Assembly (NCBI GenBank): GCA_026122225.1
Contig: JANEZZ010001867.1
Location: 124,001 to 188,000 of the forward strand
Length of the DNA stretch: 64,000 nucleotides
DNA from: Heloderma charlesbogerti
Lineage: Eukaryota; Chordata; Lepidosauria; Squamata; Helodermatidae
Reading direction: 5' to 3'
Below, piece after piece: positions 10,196 through 20,879 of the stretch. Each line of letters begins with the position of its first letter. Within the stretch, counting starts at the first letter, position 1. A model generated the notes under the pieces. That model was not told the DNA's origin. It ran no database searches and worked only from the letters and a program-made list of their open reading frames with translations. The position numbers and the translations under genes are program-made.

Positions 10196-10957
10196 TAGGG
10201 ATGTACGAAAGTCACTTACCTTTTCGACGGGGTGATTTGCGGTGGGGGGGAGGTGCTCCGCACCTCCCCCCGAAATCCAAATCCGGCTGGCTCCACTCCG
10301 CAGAGATTCCGCGGAGCCGCTGGCCGGGAGCGCCCGCAGCCGGACATCCGGCCACTGGGTAGTCTTCCGGAGGGAAAAAAACCACGTACGCAAATGGTGG
10401 CTGCTATGTCGGCTGCCATTTACGTTCCCTTTTTTTCACCATTTTAGCCTACGTAAATATTTATGTAAGCTATTACAGCGGGGGAAAAAAGGAACACAAA
10501 TGGCGCCCACTACACAATTTGTGTTCCCCTTTTTTTCGCTGTAATAGCTTACGTAAATATTTACGTAGGCTAAAACAGCAAAAAAAGGGGAAGACAAATG
10601 GCAGCTGCTGTAGCCACCACCATTTGCATACGCTGTTTTTTTTTTTGCTTGCCATGATAGGCTATGTAAGTATTTACATAGCCTATCACAGCAAAGGCAG
10701 CTACACAAATGGCGTGGTGGCCACGATTTGAGACTGCAGCAGCCGGCTGAGAGACCAGCTGCTGCTGCCGCTGCCGCCATCAGAGCCGCTGCCAGAGCTG
10801 CCGCCGCTGCTGGAACATCTGCCCCAGGTAAGCTTCGTCCCAGGGGGGATTCTGAGGGGGGGTGGGGGAGAGGCCGTTCTGCCACAGGTTTCGGGGGGCT
10901 GAATCCCAGTGCATTTGGCCTCACTGAAATCTGTGGCAGAAGTCTCCGTCATCCCTA
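10196..10957 (+). mobile_element. hairpin-array hAT MITE, A-to-B, 762 bp
   Basis: TAGGGATGTACGAAAG at 10196 and CATCCCTA ending at 10957, with perfect duplications GAATATAC (10188-10195 and 10958-10965). Closely related to the 2318 copy in block order. Both outward donors are intact: the complement CACTTACC near 10213, and CCCCAG/GTAAGC near 10828. The usual B-arm ATG is lost here, where ATTTGAGACTGCAG replaces the ATGGCGGC-type start. Confidence 0.92.
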
Positions 10958-11701
10958 GAATATACCTCAACAGCTGCGCTATATGAAATATCAGACCGAA
11001 CACTCCATAGAGCCTTAGTGTGCATGCTTCACAGTGCAGATGAGTGAGGGGAGGAGGTGGCGGCAGCTTCAGTGATCAACTCTTGATGCTGTACTGCCCA
11101 CGGAGAGAGGGTGAGTGAATGGACAGAGGTGTCTCTCACACACTCTCTAAGTGGCATTGTGGGTCCAGTCCTCCCTTCTGTGTTGCCCAGAGAGGGCGAG
11201 CAAGAGAGAGGAAGTCTGAGCAGCTGCTTCCCTGCCCTTCCCCAAAGTGGCAAAGCTCAGAGGAGGAGGCACCATAGGCAGGAGGGACCCCTGCCTGGGG
11301 AGTCCCTCCCCACTATTCTCTTCCAGCCTCTGCTGCAAAGGAAAGTGCAGAGATTACTGCTTACTGCTTGATTGCCTCTCCTCCACCCATCAGCTGCTTC
11401 CGCTTCAAAATAAAAGTGGCCATGTGAAGCACCCTTTTTGAAATACTTGCTTAATGACACACATAGTCAGATATTTCTTGACTCCTAGAGATTCTGGGGA
11501 GAGACCTGAACCCTGAAGAATGCAACGTGCCTTAACAACAATTGGCAAGCCATTCGTGAAAGGTGAAAACAGGGACAGTGATTTACCAGGATGCATGTGA
11601 TCAATAACCCCTCATGGCTTTTCTTTTGCTCTCTGCTTTCTTCATCCATCCAGGGCAGAGTAAGTTGTTTATATTTATTTGCTCATATTTACTAGTGACA
11701 A
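10958..11701. other. No recognisable feature
   Basis: Moderately GC-rich sequence with several 60-90 codon overlapping frames on both strands, none resembling a known protein. No repeat termini seen. Confidence 0.35.
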
Positions 11702-11869
11702 ATTGTTGTTCAGTTGTTAAGTTGTGTCCGACTCTTCGTGACCCCATGGATCATAGCACACCAGGGCTTCCTGTCCTCCGCTCTCTCCTGGAGTGTGCTC
11801 AAGTTTATGATCATTGCATTGGTGATGCTATCTAGCCATCTCATCCTCTGCCATCCCCTTCTCCTTCAT
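11702..11869 (-). mobile_element. BovB LINE 3' end fragment
   Basis: Antisense to BovB: it begins GTTGTTCAGTTGTTAAGTTG, continues TGTCCGACTCTTCGTGACCC, and includes CACACCAGGGCTTCCTGTCC and CTATCTAGCCATCTCATCCT. BovB is the RTE-clade LINE shared by squamates and ruminants. This is a 5'-truncated copy of about 170 bp. Possible short duplication TGACAAA/TCACAAA at the borders. Confidence 0.85.
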
Positions 11870-12175
11870 CACAAAAGCCTTCTCTGTGGAAATGGGCTGG
11901 GCTGGTTTGTGTCGTTGCGGCCATTTGTCTGGCTGGGCTTCTCTCCCAGGCCATGGAAATCTAGATGCAGATTGTATGGTGGAGGCAGACCTTGCAGCTC
12001 CTCCCTGGCATTTTGCAGTTTTACCCACCCACCCTTTCCTGTTGTATGTAAAAAGGACCAGAGAGGAAATTAGTAATGGCTGTAATACTGATTTGGTTAT
12101 CATATGCTAGAGGTGGCACCTTTGGTTGATCTGTGTCAAGGCATCCAAAAACGAGAAAGGCATGCACCCTAAAAG
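11870..12175. other. No recognisable feature
   Basis: Ordinary sequence between the BovB fragment and the next hAT nest. No terminal motifs or coding signal. Confidence 0.4.
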
Positions 12176-14010
12176 TAAGGATGTATGAAAGTGACTTACC
12201 TTTTGTGGATTATGTTGATGGTGGGGGGAGAGGCATTCCATCCCTCCCCCCGGAATCCTGGCCGGGGGGGAGGTGCTCCGTTCCTCCCCCCAGAATCCTC
12301 AAACGGCCGGCTGTGCTCCACGGCAGCTCCACGGAGCAGCTGGCCAGGCCCGGCCAGGCCAGGCCCGGCCAGGCCAGGCCAGAGCCATCCGCAGCCGGAT
12401 TTCCGGCCACGGAGGGCTCCGGGTAAAAAAACACACTCATACAACCAACCGTGTATGCAAATGCATTCCTCCTTTTTGGCCACCTTAATCTATGTAAATA
12501 TTTACGTAGACTATGAAGGCAAAAATAAAGGAGAACACAAATAGCGTAGCGGGCACTATTTGCGTCCCTTTTTCATTCACCGTTTTAGCCTACGTAAATC
12601 TTTACGTAGGCTAAAACGGTGAATCAAAAGGGGACGCAAATAGTGCCCGCTATGCTATTTGCGTTCCCCTTTATTTTCGCCATCACAGTCTACGTAAATA
12701 TTTACGTAGATTAAGACAGTAAAAAGAAGGAATGCAAATGGCGGCGGCCGTAGCCGCCGCCATTTGCGTACGTGGGTTTGTTTGTTTTTTAAACCCACCC
12801 AACCATGATAGGCTATGTAAAGATTTACATAGCCTATCACGTCTTTTTTTTAAAACCCTAGCCATAGGGATGTCAGAGAATTTCATCACGAATGTCAGGG
12901 AGGCTGAATGCCAGCGCATTCGGCCCCCCAAAATCGGTGGTGAAATGGTCTGCCACCCCCCCGCCACCCCGGGATGGGACTTACCTTGTGCGAATGTCCC
13001 TGGCGGCGGTAGGGGTGGTGGCGGTGCGGCGGCAGCAGCTGCGGCGGCCGGTCTTCTGACCGGCTGCTGCCGCCGCCATTTCCAGTAAAAAAAAAAAAAG
13101 TGATAGGCTACGTAAACATTTACGTAGCCTATCACGGCTAGATTTTAAAAAAAATCCATGATAGGCTATGTAAATGTTTACATAGCCTATCACGGATGAG
13201 TAAAAAAAAAAAACTGCACGTATGCAAATGGCGGCGCCCATGGGCGCCGCCATTTGTGTTCCTTATTTTGGCACGTGTAGTCTACGTAAACATTTACGTA
13301 GACTACGGCGAAAATAAGGGGAACGCAAATAGCGTAGACGCTACACTATTTGTGTTCCCCTTATTTTCGCCATAGTCTACGTAAATGTTTACGTAGACTA
13401 CACGTTCCAAAATAAGGAATGCAAATGGCGGCGCCCATGGGCGCCGCCATTTGCGTACGCACAGTTGTTGTTGTTTTTACTCAGCCATGATAGGCTACGT
13501 AAACATTTACATAGCCTATCACGGCTGATTGCAGGGACGCAAGCAGCGGCGGCTACAGCCGCCGCCATTTGCATTCCCGGCCAGCCAGGATTCGCGGCGG
13601 GAGGGACGGGATGCCTCCCGCCTGGCCAGAATTTCAGGGGGAGGGACGGAACGCCTCCCCCACACCGGGAATCAAATTTCGGGCAAGGTAAGTGACTTTC
13701 GTACATCCCTAGCCATGATAGGCTACGTAAATCTTTACGTAGCCTATCACTTTTTTTTTTTTTTTACACACAAGCTTGGAAATGGCAGCAGCGGCAGCCG
13801 GTCGGAAGACCGGCCGCTGCTGCCGAAGCCGCCGCCAGAGCTGCCGCCGGAGCCGCTGCTGCACGGAAGATCCGCCCCAGGTGAGTCTCGTCCTGGGGGG
13901 ATCTGCGGGGGGTGGGGGGTGGCAGGCCGTTCTGCCACGGAGTTCAGGGGGCCAAATGCACTGGCATTCGGCCTCACCGAGATCAGTGGCGGAATTCTAT
14001 GACATCTCTA
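12176..14010 (+). mobile_element. hairpin-array hAT MITE, outer copy carrying a nested copy
   Basis: TAAGGATGTATGAAAG at 12176 and CATCTCTA ending at 14010 are joined by a perfect duplication CCTAAAAG (12168-12175 and 14011-14018), even though both termini carry substitutions. A second element (12865-13711) sits inside; removing it leaves a copy of about 990 bp in A-to-B order. Its B arm holds ATG at 13782 (MAAAAAGRKTGRCC...TEDPPQ, 33 codons, open) up to CAG/GTGAGT at 13881. The A arm contains a (CCAGGC) tandem expansion near 12340-12375. Confidence 0.9.
12865..13711 (-). mobile_element. hairpin-array hAT MITE nested in another copy, B-to-A
   Basis: TAGGGATGTCAGAGAATTTC at 12865 (B end) and GTAAGTGACTTTCGTACATC then CCTA ending at 13711 (A end). 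The left flank CCTAGCCA and right flank GCCATGAT share only GCCA, so the duplication is imperfect or partly deleted. The B-arm mini-exon lies on the minus strand from ATG at 13079 to donor at 12985 (31 codons plus 2 nt, open, ending R-D-I-R-T). The interior has two large hairpins with GGCGCCCATGGGCGCC centres. Confidence 0.85.
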
Positions 14011-14514
14011 CCTAAAAGCCATCAACCCATTGTGATTGGCAACTAAAGCAAGGTATGCACCTAACATTTTGCACCTTTTGGGGTGATGCACCCGGTGTAC
14101 CTGATTGTCTAACTCAATGCACAGGAAAGGAAACTGATTTAACTTTAGTTGTAGGCAGTGTTTGCACAAGCAGCTAAGGAGAAAAAAATGCCCCTAACAA
14201 AGATAGTGGAATGGAGACTATGAATGGCAGTATGGGAAAAAGTAATGATGTGTTGGGGGATTCCTGAACACACACACTCCATACACACACACACACAGAC
14301 CAAATGCTCCTGCGCTCCCAACACACTTGGTTTTTTTAAAAAATGGGAAAGCTGAAAAAATTGGTGAGGGGTTGGAGGCTCCTAGGACACCCCTACCCAT
14401 CCCCCATGGGTACTAGTTTTTTTAAAAAAACAAAGAAAAATGTTTTAGACATTACCTGCTACTAGTTGCAACGCTCTCTCTCTCTCTCTATGAAGTGGCT
14501 AAGCTTTGGGATGG
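14011..14514. other. Intergenic with simple repeats
   Basis: Contains a CA-rich tract at about 14270-14300 and a CT tract at 14470-14488. Otherwise nothing recognisable. Confidence 0.5.
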
Positions 14515-14957
14515 ATGGACTCATCCAAGTCTGCCTCACATGTTGCTCGCTGGACCCCTGCTGGCCATGTGGTGAGCTGCCAGACAGTCTGTGGGTGCAC
14601 AGCGAGCAGTGTACAGCCCCCTGATCCCTCAATGAACTGCCATTTTGCATAAGAATGGCAGCTCATTCTTTTATGTAAAGGGCCTTTTACACAAATGGCA
14701 GCCATAAAGCAGCCATTTACTCAAGATTACAGGTGTAAATTGTCCATTTTTATGGCCACTATTTGAGTAAAAGGCACTTTACATAAAAGAACGAGCTGCC
14801 ATTTTATGCAAAATGGTGTCTTGGCAGACCAGTGGGGACTGTTGTGTTTGCCTGACTCAGTGCGTGACAAGTCGGGCCAGCATGACAGTCCACAGACTGG
14901 AGTCAGGGAGGCCAAGTGGTGGTGGTGGTGGAGTCCCCTGAATTCTACCCCCCTCTG
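14515..14957. mobile_element. Foldback MITE remnant, relative of 60658-60992
   Basis: Inverted arms: GGCAGCTCATTCTTTTATGT near 14655 pairs with ACATAAAAGAACGAGCTGCC near 14778, and AATGGCAGCC pairs with GGCCACTATT around a short middle. The outer text (CAGTCTGTGGGTGCACAGCG; GTGACAAGTCGGGCCAGCAT) is also roughly inverted. It shares TTTACATAAAA and GAGCTGCCATTTT-type modules with the duplicated element at 60658-60992. Termini are degenerate, so borders are approximate. Confidence 0.55.
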
Positions 14958-15093
14958 GGACTCCTGCATAGGGATCTACGAAATATTCACCTGGCTCCGC
15001 ACCGGGACATCCACGGTGGGGGGGAGGCGCTCCGTCCCTCCCCCTGGAATCCTTGACAGGGCGGGAGGTGATTCGGTCCTCCGCTCCAGAATC

Positions 15094-15931
15094 TAGGGAT
15101 GTCAGAGAATTTCGCCACGAATCTCGGGGAGGCCAAATGCCAGTGCATTCGGCCCCCCAAAATTGGTGGCAAAACGGTCTGCCCCCTTGCCCCCCTGGGA
15201 CGGGACTTACCTTGGGCGAATCCCCCTGGTGGCAGCGGCGGTGCGGCAGCAGTGCGGCGGCGGTGCAGCGGCAGCGGCGGTGCAGCGGCAGCGGCAGCCG
15301 GTCTTCCGACCGGCTGCCACCACCGCCATTTCCAGTAAAAAAAAAAAAAAAAGTGATAGGCTACGTAAAGATTTACATAGCCTATCAGGGCTAGATTTTT
15401 TAAAAAATACCATGATAGGCTACATAAATGTTTACATAGCCTATCACAGCAGAGTAAAAAACAACAACAACAACCGTGCGTATGCAAATGGCAGCGCCCA
15501 TGGGCGCCGCCATTTGCGTTCCTTATTTTGGCACATCTAGTCTACATATACATTTACGTAGACTACGGCGAAAATAAGGGGAACGCAAATAGCGTAGCGG
15601 TTTTGTTTTTTGTTTTTTTTTACTCAGCCATGATAGGCCATGTAAACATTTACGTAGCCTATCATGGCTGACTGCAGGGACGCAAACAGCAGCGGCTATG
15701 GCCGCCGCCATGTACAGCCTGGCTGGCCAGGATTCAGGGGTGGAGGGACGGAGTGCCTCCCCCCGGCCAGAATTTCAGGGGGAGGGACAGAGCGCCTCCC
15801 CCCCGGCCAGAATTTGGGGGGGGACGGACAGAGTGCCTACCCCCCCCCAGAATTTTGGGGAGAGGGATGGAGCGCCTCACCCCACCGCGAATCAAATTTC
15901 GTTCAAGGTAATTGACTTTCGTACATCCCTA
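15094..15931 (-). mobile_element. hairpin-array hAT MITE nested in 14969-17369, B-to-A
   Basis: TAGGGATGTCAGAG at 15094 and CATCCCTA ending at 15931. Flanks CCAGAATC and TCAGAATC match at 7 of 8. Closely similar to the 12865 and 41848 copies (same block order, same GGCGCCCATGGGCGCC-type centre), so these three form one subfamily. Minus-strand mini-exon from ATG at 15329 to donor at 15211 is 119 nt and open, with a GCN-expanded middle. The A-end donor has changed to GGTAATTG. The A arm has four G-rich blocks (about 15736-15860). Confidence 0.9.
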
Positions 15932-16762
15932 TCAGAATCCTGCCTGGACAGCTCCACTCCACGGCAGCTCCACAGACCAGCTGGCCAGGGCCGTCCGCAG
16001 CTGGAGTTCTGGCCGTGGACGGGCTGCTGCGGACGCAAATGGCAGCCACTGTAGCAGCCACCATATGCATCCAGCCAGGCTGCCATGATAGGCTACGTAA
16101 GTATTTACCTAGTCTATCACGGCAGGCAAAAAAAACAACAACCGCATACGCAAATGGCAGCGGCTATGGCGGCCGCCATTTGCGTTCCCTATTTTTCGCC
16201 GTTTTATCCTACGTAAATATTTATGTAGGCTATTACGGCAAAAAAAAAAGGGAACGCAAATAGCGTAGTGGGCACCATTTGCGTTCCTTTTTTTCCCACC
16301 GTTTTAGCCTACGTAAATATTTACGTAAGCTATTACAGTGAAAAAAGGGAACGCAAATAGCGCCCACTATGCCATTCGCGTTCCCCTTTTTTTTCACCGT
16401 AATAGCTTACATAAATATTTACGTAGGCTAAAACAGCGGAAAAAAGGGAACGCAAATGGCGGCTGCCATAGCCACCATTTGTTTATGTAGTTTGGGTTTT
16501 TTTGGCTTGCTGTGATAGGCTACATAAATACTTACGTAGCCTATCATGGCAAACAGCAGGCACAAATGGCGGCCGCAGCAGCCAGTCGAAAGACCAGCCA
16601 CTGCTGCCACCGCCGGAGCCACAGCCGGAGCCACCGCCAGAGCCGCCGCTGCCGGAACATCTGCCCCAGGTAAGCTTCATCCCGGGGGGGGAATCCGCAG
16701 GGGGGTGGGGGGAGGCTGTTCCGCCATGGGTTTCGGGGGACCAAATGCCAGTGCAGTCGGCC

Positions 16763-17017
16763 TAGGGATGTACGAAATTGGCCTTACCTGGCTCCGCCAG
16801 GTTTCACTGGGGGGAGGAGGAGCTGGACACTGGAAGTGTCAGAAAACCGGCCGCTGCCACCTGGAAGATCCGCCCCAGGTAAGTCTCATCCCGGGAGGGA
16901 TCCGCGGGGGGGCGGGGGGGCAAGGGGGGCAGGCCGTTCCGCCATGGAGTTCAGGGGGCCGAATGCACTGGCATTTGGCCTCACCGAGATCTGTGGTGGA
17001 ATTCTCTGCCATCCCTA
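16763..17017 (+). mobile_element. Internally deleted hairpin-array hAT MITE, 255 bp
   Basis: TAGGGATGTACGAAAT at 16763 and CATCCCTA ending at 17017. Flanks AGTCGGCC and ATTCGGCC match at 7 of 8. Nearly all of the hairpin array is missing. Only the A tip, a short GTGTCAGAAAACCGGCCGCT segment, the donor CCCCAG/GTAAGT near 16877 and the B tip remain. This shows how little sequence is needed for mobility: mainly the two ends. Confidence 0.85.
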
Positions 17018-17369
17018 ATTCGGCCTCACTGAAATCTGTGACAGAATTCTCCACCATCCCTAAGTAAAGGCAGCCACGCAAATGGTAAGTCTGTGTGGCT
17101 GCCTTTACTGTGATAGGCTATGTAAATACTTACATAGCCTATCAAGGCTGCAAGAATTCAAATGGTGGCCACAGCAGCCCGGCCATGGCTGGCCAGGAGA
17201 CCAGCCGGAGCCACTGCCACCGCCGCATCCGCCCCAGGTAACGTCGGTCCCGGGGGGATTCCACGGGGTAGCAGGGGACAGGAGGCCGTTTCTCCACGGA
17301 TTCTGGTGGGCCCGATTCTAAAGAATCTGGCCTCTCTAGAATCCGTGGTGGAATTCTCTGACATCCCTA

Positions 17370-18144
17370 CTCCTGCAACATCCCCAGCTAAGCCTTTCTT
17401 GCCTGCTTCCAATGCCTTGTGACCCCTGGGTTCTGCTCCAAATTGATCATGCTCAGGATTAAGCTGAGGCAAACCATCCCAGAGAAACACTCTGCCTGAG
17501 TCAGTCACCCAGTTGCATCCTGACTGGCTCAGGGAAGAGAATGAGAGATCACTGCTGGCTGCAGCCAGAGATGGGCATGCATAGAGGAGACTGACTTAAG
17601 CTAAAGCAAGCAAATCTAAGCTGCTGTGGAGGAGGCTTGCTAGGGGGTCTTTGAGGATGGCAGGAAGAATGTGAAGCTGCTGACAGGTGGGCAATAGGGT
17701 GGTGGTACCTAACGATGCTGAAAAAATCTAAAACAGATTCACTTGACTTCGGATTTCTTTGAATCCGACCCAAGGATTCTGCAGCAGAATGGCATACTGC
17801 AAGTCATGCAGATTCCGTGGACTTTAGGACCACTTTCTTTTTCACTTTCTGGTATTGTACACAAATTTAGCTGTATGAAAATATGAACATTGCTGGAAAA
17901 TACGTTGACATATATGCCTTCTTTTAAAAAGAAAAGAAAAGAAGCAGCAGCAATGTTTTATACATCTCTGATCTCTGTTCAGCCTCTGCTGGGTAGCAAT
18001 CTTTTTTATGTGTGCTCTGCTCATTGATTTGTGCTGAGCTAAGAAAAATATATGAAGTGTTACATGCCAGCGAAAGTTTCATATGGAGGGAGGGGATCTG
18101 AATTCATCAGTGACTCCCTGACAGAATAAAAGAAGCCTGACCAT
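17370..18144. other. No recognisable feature
   Basis: Ordinary sequence. CTAAGCAAATC and GATTTGCTTG-like words occur but no clear repeat borders. No coding signal. Confidence 0.4.
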
Positions 18145-18643
18145 TACGATGTGCAAACCAGCAAAACTCAATCTCACTCCAAATTCTCCAGTTTCCATTT
18201 TGAATCTCATTCCAACTTGAGTCCATGTCAGACTGCGAGCTTTGTTTCTTTTCTTTTTGCATGACGATCCATGTGCATTTTTATTTTTTTTTTCTAAACG
18301 TATGCATCAGTGGTGTACATCTTTAAAGTGTATGCATTCTTCTCCCATTGGTTAAAGCATATTTGTGTGCATTGTCCAAAAGTATTCATTTTTCATGCGC
18401 ATTTTTAAAGTGTACGCATGCTGTTGAAATGTTTTGTTTTTGTTCTGCATATCACACTGCAAGCTCACAAATGTATGGACTTTGACTGCAGATTGCATCC
18501 AAGTCTGTGCTCAGTCTGGGAGGTGTGAGCTGGTAAATCCTGATTTTAAAAAAAAATGAACTGAAATGAATTTCTCATACATCCCTTTCGAAAATCCTTG
18601 AAACACAGATGGAATGGATTTAACAAAATCTGTACATCCCTAG
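18145..18643. mobile_element. Possible AT-rich hAT-type MITE remnant
   Basis: The middle (about 18230-18470) repeats GTATGCAT, GTGTACAT and TTTAAAGTGTATGCAT words, like the AT-rich MITEs at 5839 and 30203. A terminus-like CATACATCCCT occurs near 18576-18586 and another, GTACATCCCTAG, at 18633-18643. No matching duplication found, so status and borders are uncertain. Confidence 0.35.
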
Positions 18644-19838
18644 TGTGCCCTCCTCCAGCTGTAGTAAGAAATAGTGTCTTACAGTATTGTCCTGTGCCCT
18701 ACAACTGTGTAATTAATCATGAAACAAGCAGGGAAGGAATGGATGCTGGAAGGAAAAATGTCTTGCTGTATCTTGGATGAGGAAAACAGAGCTTGTAATG
18801 GAGGATGGGCACAAACATGCATACATGCACAAGGATACCCTAAGAGGTTGCCCCAGAAGCACTGGGGTTGTAGCAAGTTGATTGAAAAATCACAGACACA
18901 AACACACACACACACACACATCCAAGGTGTGTGTAAAACATGTGTGACAAGTGGGCAGTGGGGAATCCACCCAGATAACTCTGCCATGGTAGCCAGCTGC
19001 CCAGGAGACTCTTACAACCCTGTCCCACATCTGCTCTGGAAGAGGATTGGATATAGTACAATTTTGGATTAGGACTAGAACAACCATGATGCTTATTATC
19101 AAAACAATTAAAATACTAGAATCAGTCCAACTATCACACAGTTAGAGAACCAGATCTGAGCCTAATATTCTGGAAAAAGGTTGTACAATTGGGGTGGGGG
19201 AATCACCAAAAAATTATCAATAGTCCTGGTGCTGGGGGGAGGTTGATTATGTCAGCAATGATTAGGTACTTAGTGGCGAAGCTGCTCATGCACTACTTCT
19301 CCTATACTGAATCGATCCTCCTGATGGAGGCCAATTGCAGACCAGTGCAGTATAAATGGAACGGACTGTCAAAATTAAATTTGTCAAGGCAATTTATTGC
19401 GATCATGCAAGATTAGTCCATCATTGCTTCATATGTATGATGTCGATGCTGATAATGGTGCAGACATTTGATTCTTTATTCCAGCAACAAGGTCTTCTCT
19501 GTAAATTGCATTTCCATTTCAATCAGTCTATGTGAGTTTCTAAACAATCTATGAGAGCTTCATCAAGCACAAGGAGTTAACAGGAAACAACGGGTGTGCA
19601 TACGTCTGCTAAACAAACAGTTGGCTTTGGGCGCTTGGTCTACCGAACACCCACTGAGCATGGACAAAAGTTTATTTCCCTTTCTGAGCCAGGGGAGAAC
19701 TTCAGAGGCAGGAGGAGGGTAGATGGTGCTTGATTTGGATATCAGTCAAGTATTGTGACCTAGTCAAATTCATTCACATTGTAAACCAGGACATTACAAA
19801 CTGCAGCAACAAACGTCAGTAGCAACATGTAAAAAAAA
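18644..19838. other. Intergenic with one CA microsatellite
   Basis: A CACACA tract lies at about 18897-18922. The rest is unremarkable; overlapping 60-117 codon frames here translate simple sequence. Confidence 0.45.
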
Positions 19839-19960
19839 ATGATTTATTTAATTATAAAGTTGTTTATATCCTGCCCTTCGTCATAAACCGATCCCAGGGT
19901 GGTCAAAATATACAATACGTTATCATGATAAAATATATTATAAAATACAATAAAACGCAC
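19839..19960 (-). mobile_element. LINE/SINE 3' tail in antisense
   Basis: ATGATTTATTTAATTATAAA then GTTTATATCCTGCCCTTCGT then CGATCCCAGGGTGGTC is the reversed form of the common CR1/L2-type tail (GGATATAAAC with AAATAAAT at the end). Only the extreme 3' end is recognisable. Confidence 0.5.
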
Positions 19961-20258
19961 AAATGTCAGTCACTGCCCTCAGAAATCTGGCTTTGATTCA
20001 TAGGCCCAACTGTTAATCAACAAGCCTGGTAGAAAAGAATCAACCCAATGCTGATGCCAGACTGACCACCAAGGGGATCATGAAGATATTCACTAGCATT
20101 CAACAGCTGTGAATATAGCTAGGCCAAAATTGTAATTGCAAGGGATTGGGGCGGGCCGGGGGGTGGGGGGAGAGATGGACTTAAGTGTCATTTATGTCTT
20201 TTTCTGGCAAAGAAATAAGTTTGACCTTCTTTTAGAAACTGAACTAAGCTGCTGTGTG

Positions 20259-20841
20259 TAAGGATGGACGAAAGTCCCTTACCTGGTCCCGCAGCTTGCT
20301 TCGCAGTGGGGGGGGAGGTGCTTCGGTTGTCCCCTGAGGTTCTTGGTGGGGGGGAGGCGCCCCACCCCTCCCGGCCGAAATTCAGGCCGGGGGGGAGCGC
20401 CCCGTCTCCTCGGCCGCAAAATAAAAAAGTAAAGTAAAAAAAACAACAACACGTGATAGGTTATGTAACGATTTACGTAGCCTATCACGGCTAGATTTTC
20501 AAAGTCAGCCGTGATAGGCTACATAAAGATTTACGTAGCCCACGGCTGACTTTGAAAATCTAGCCGTGATAGGCTACGTAAATCGTTACATAACCTATCA
20601 CGTGTTGTTGTTTTTACTTTACTTTGTAATGGCAGCAGCGGCAGCCATTCGGCCCCCACCCCCGCCGAACCGCCGCCAAACCGCCGCCGGGACCCGCCGC
20701 TGAGAGGGACATTTGAAGGAGGTAAGTCCCATCCTGGGGGGGGGGCGGGGGGGCGGAGAATTTCACCACCAATTTCAGGGGGCCGAATGCGTTGGCATTC
20801 GGCCTCCCAGAGATTTGTGGAGAAATTCTCCGCCATCCCTA
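20259..20841 (+). mobile_element. hairpin-array hAT MITE, A-to-B, 583 bp
   Basis: TAAGGATGGACGAAAG at 20259 and CATCCCTA ending at 20841, between perfect duplications GCTGTGTG (20251-20258 and 20842-20849). The short interior is one large inverted repeat (CACGTGATAGGTTATGTAAC against its complement near 20572). The mini-exon from ATG at 20629 to AG/GTAAGT at 20722 is interrupted by TGA after 24 codons. Confidence 0.92.
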
Positions 20842-20879
20842 GCTGTGTGTAAGAAGAAAAAACCTGTTTCTACACAAAA

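Larger units (their letters stand above)
14969..17369 (+). mobile_element. Composite hairpin-array hAT nest
   Basis: Flanked by perfect duplications CTCCTGCA (14961-14968 and 17370-17377), starting TAGGGATC and ending CATCCCTA. It contains two nested copies (15094-15931 and 16763-17017) and an extra internal B terminus ending at 17062. By homology to the 6489 copy, the A arm at 14969 should end at 17062, yet the duplication pairs it with 17369. A past recombination between nested copies is likely. The host-copy mini-exon at 16566-16669 (MAAAAASRKTSHCC..., 34 codons plus 2 nt, open) ends at CAG/GTAAGC. Confidence 0.8.

Noticed and set aside
12340..12376. Satellite from the (CCAGGCCCGG) tract
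   Set aside because: Only a few units long and confined to one element arm; a local slippage product, not a satellite array.
13082..13500. CRISPR-like array of regularly spaced palindromic repeats
   Set aside because: Repeats vary in spacing and centre, arms are transposon hairpins with neighbouring duplications and terminal motifs, and the DNA is vertebrate. No cas genes, no unique spacers of equal size.
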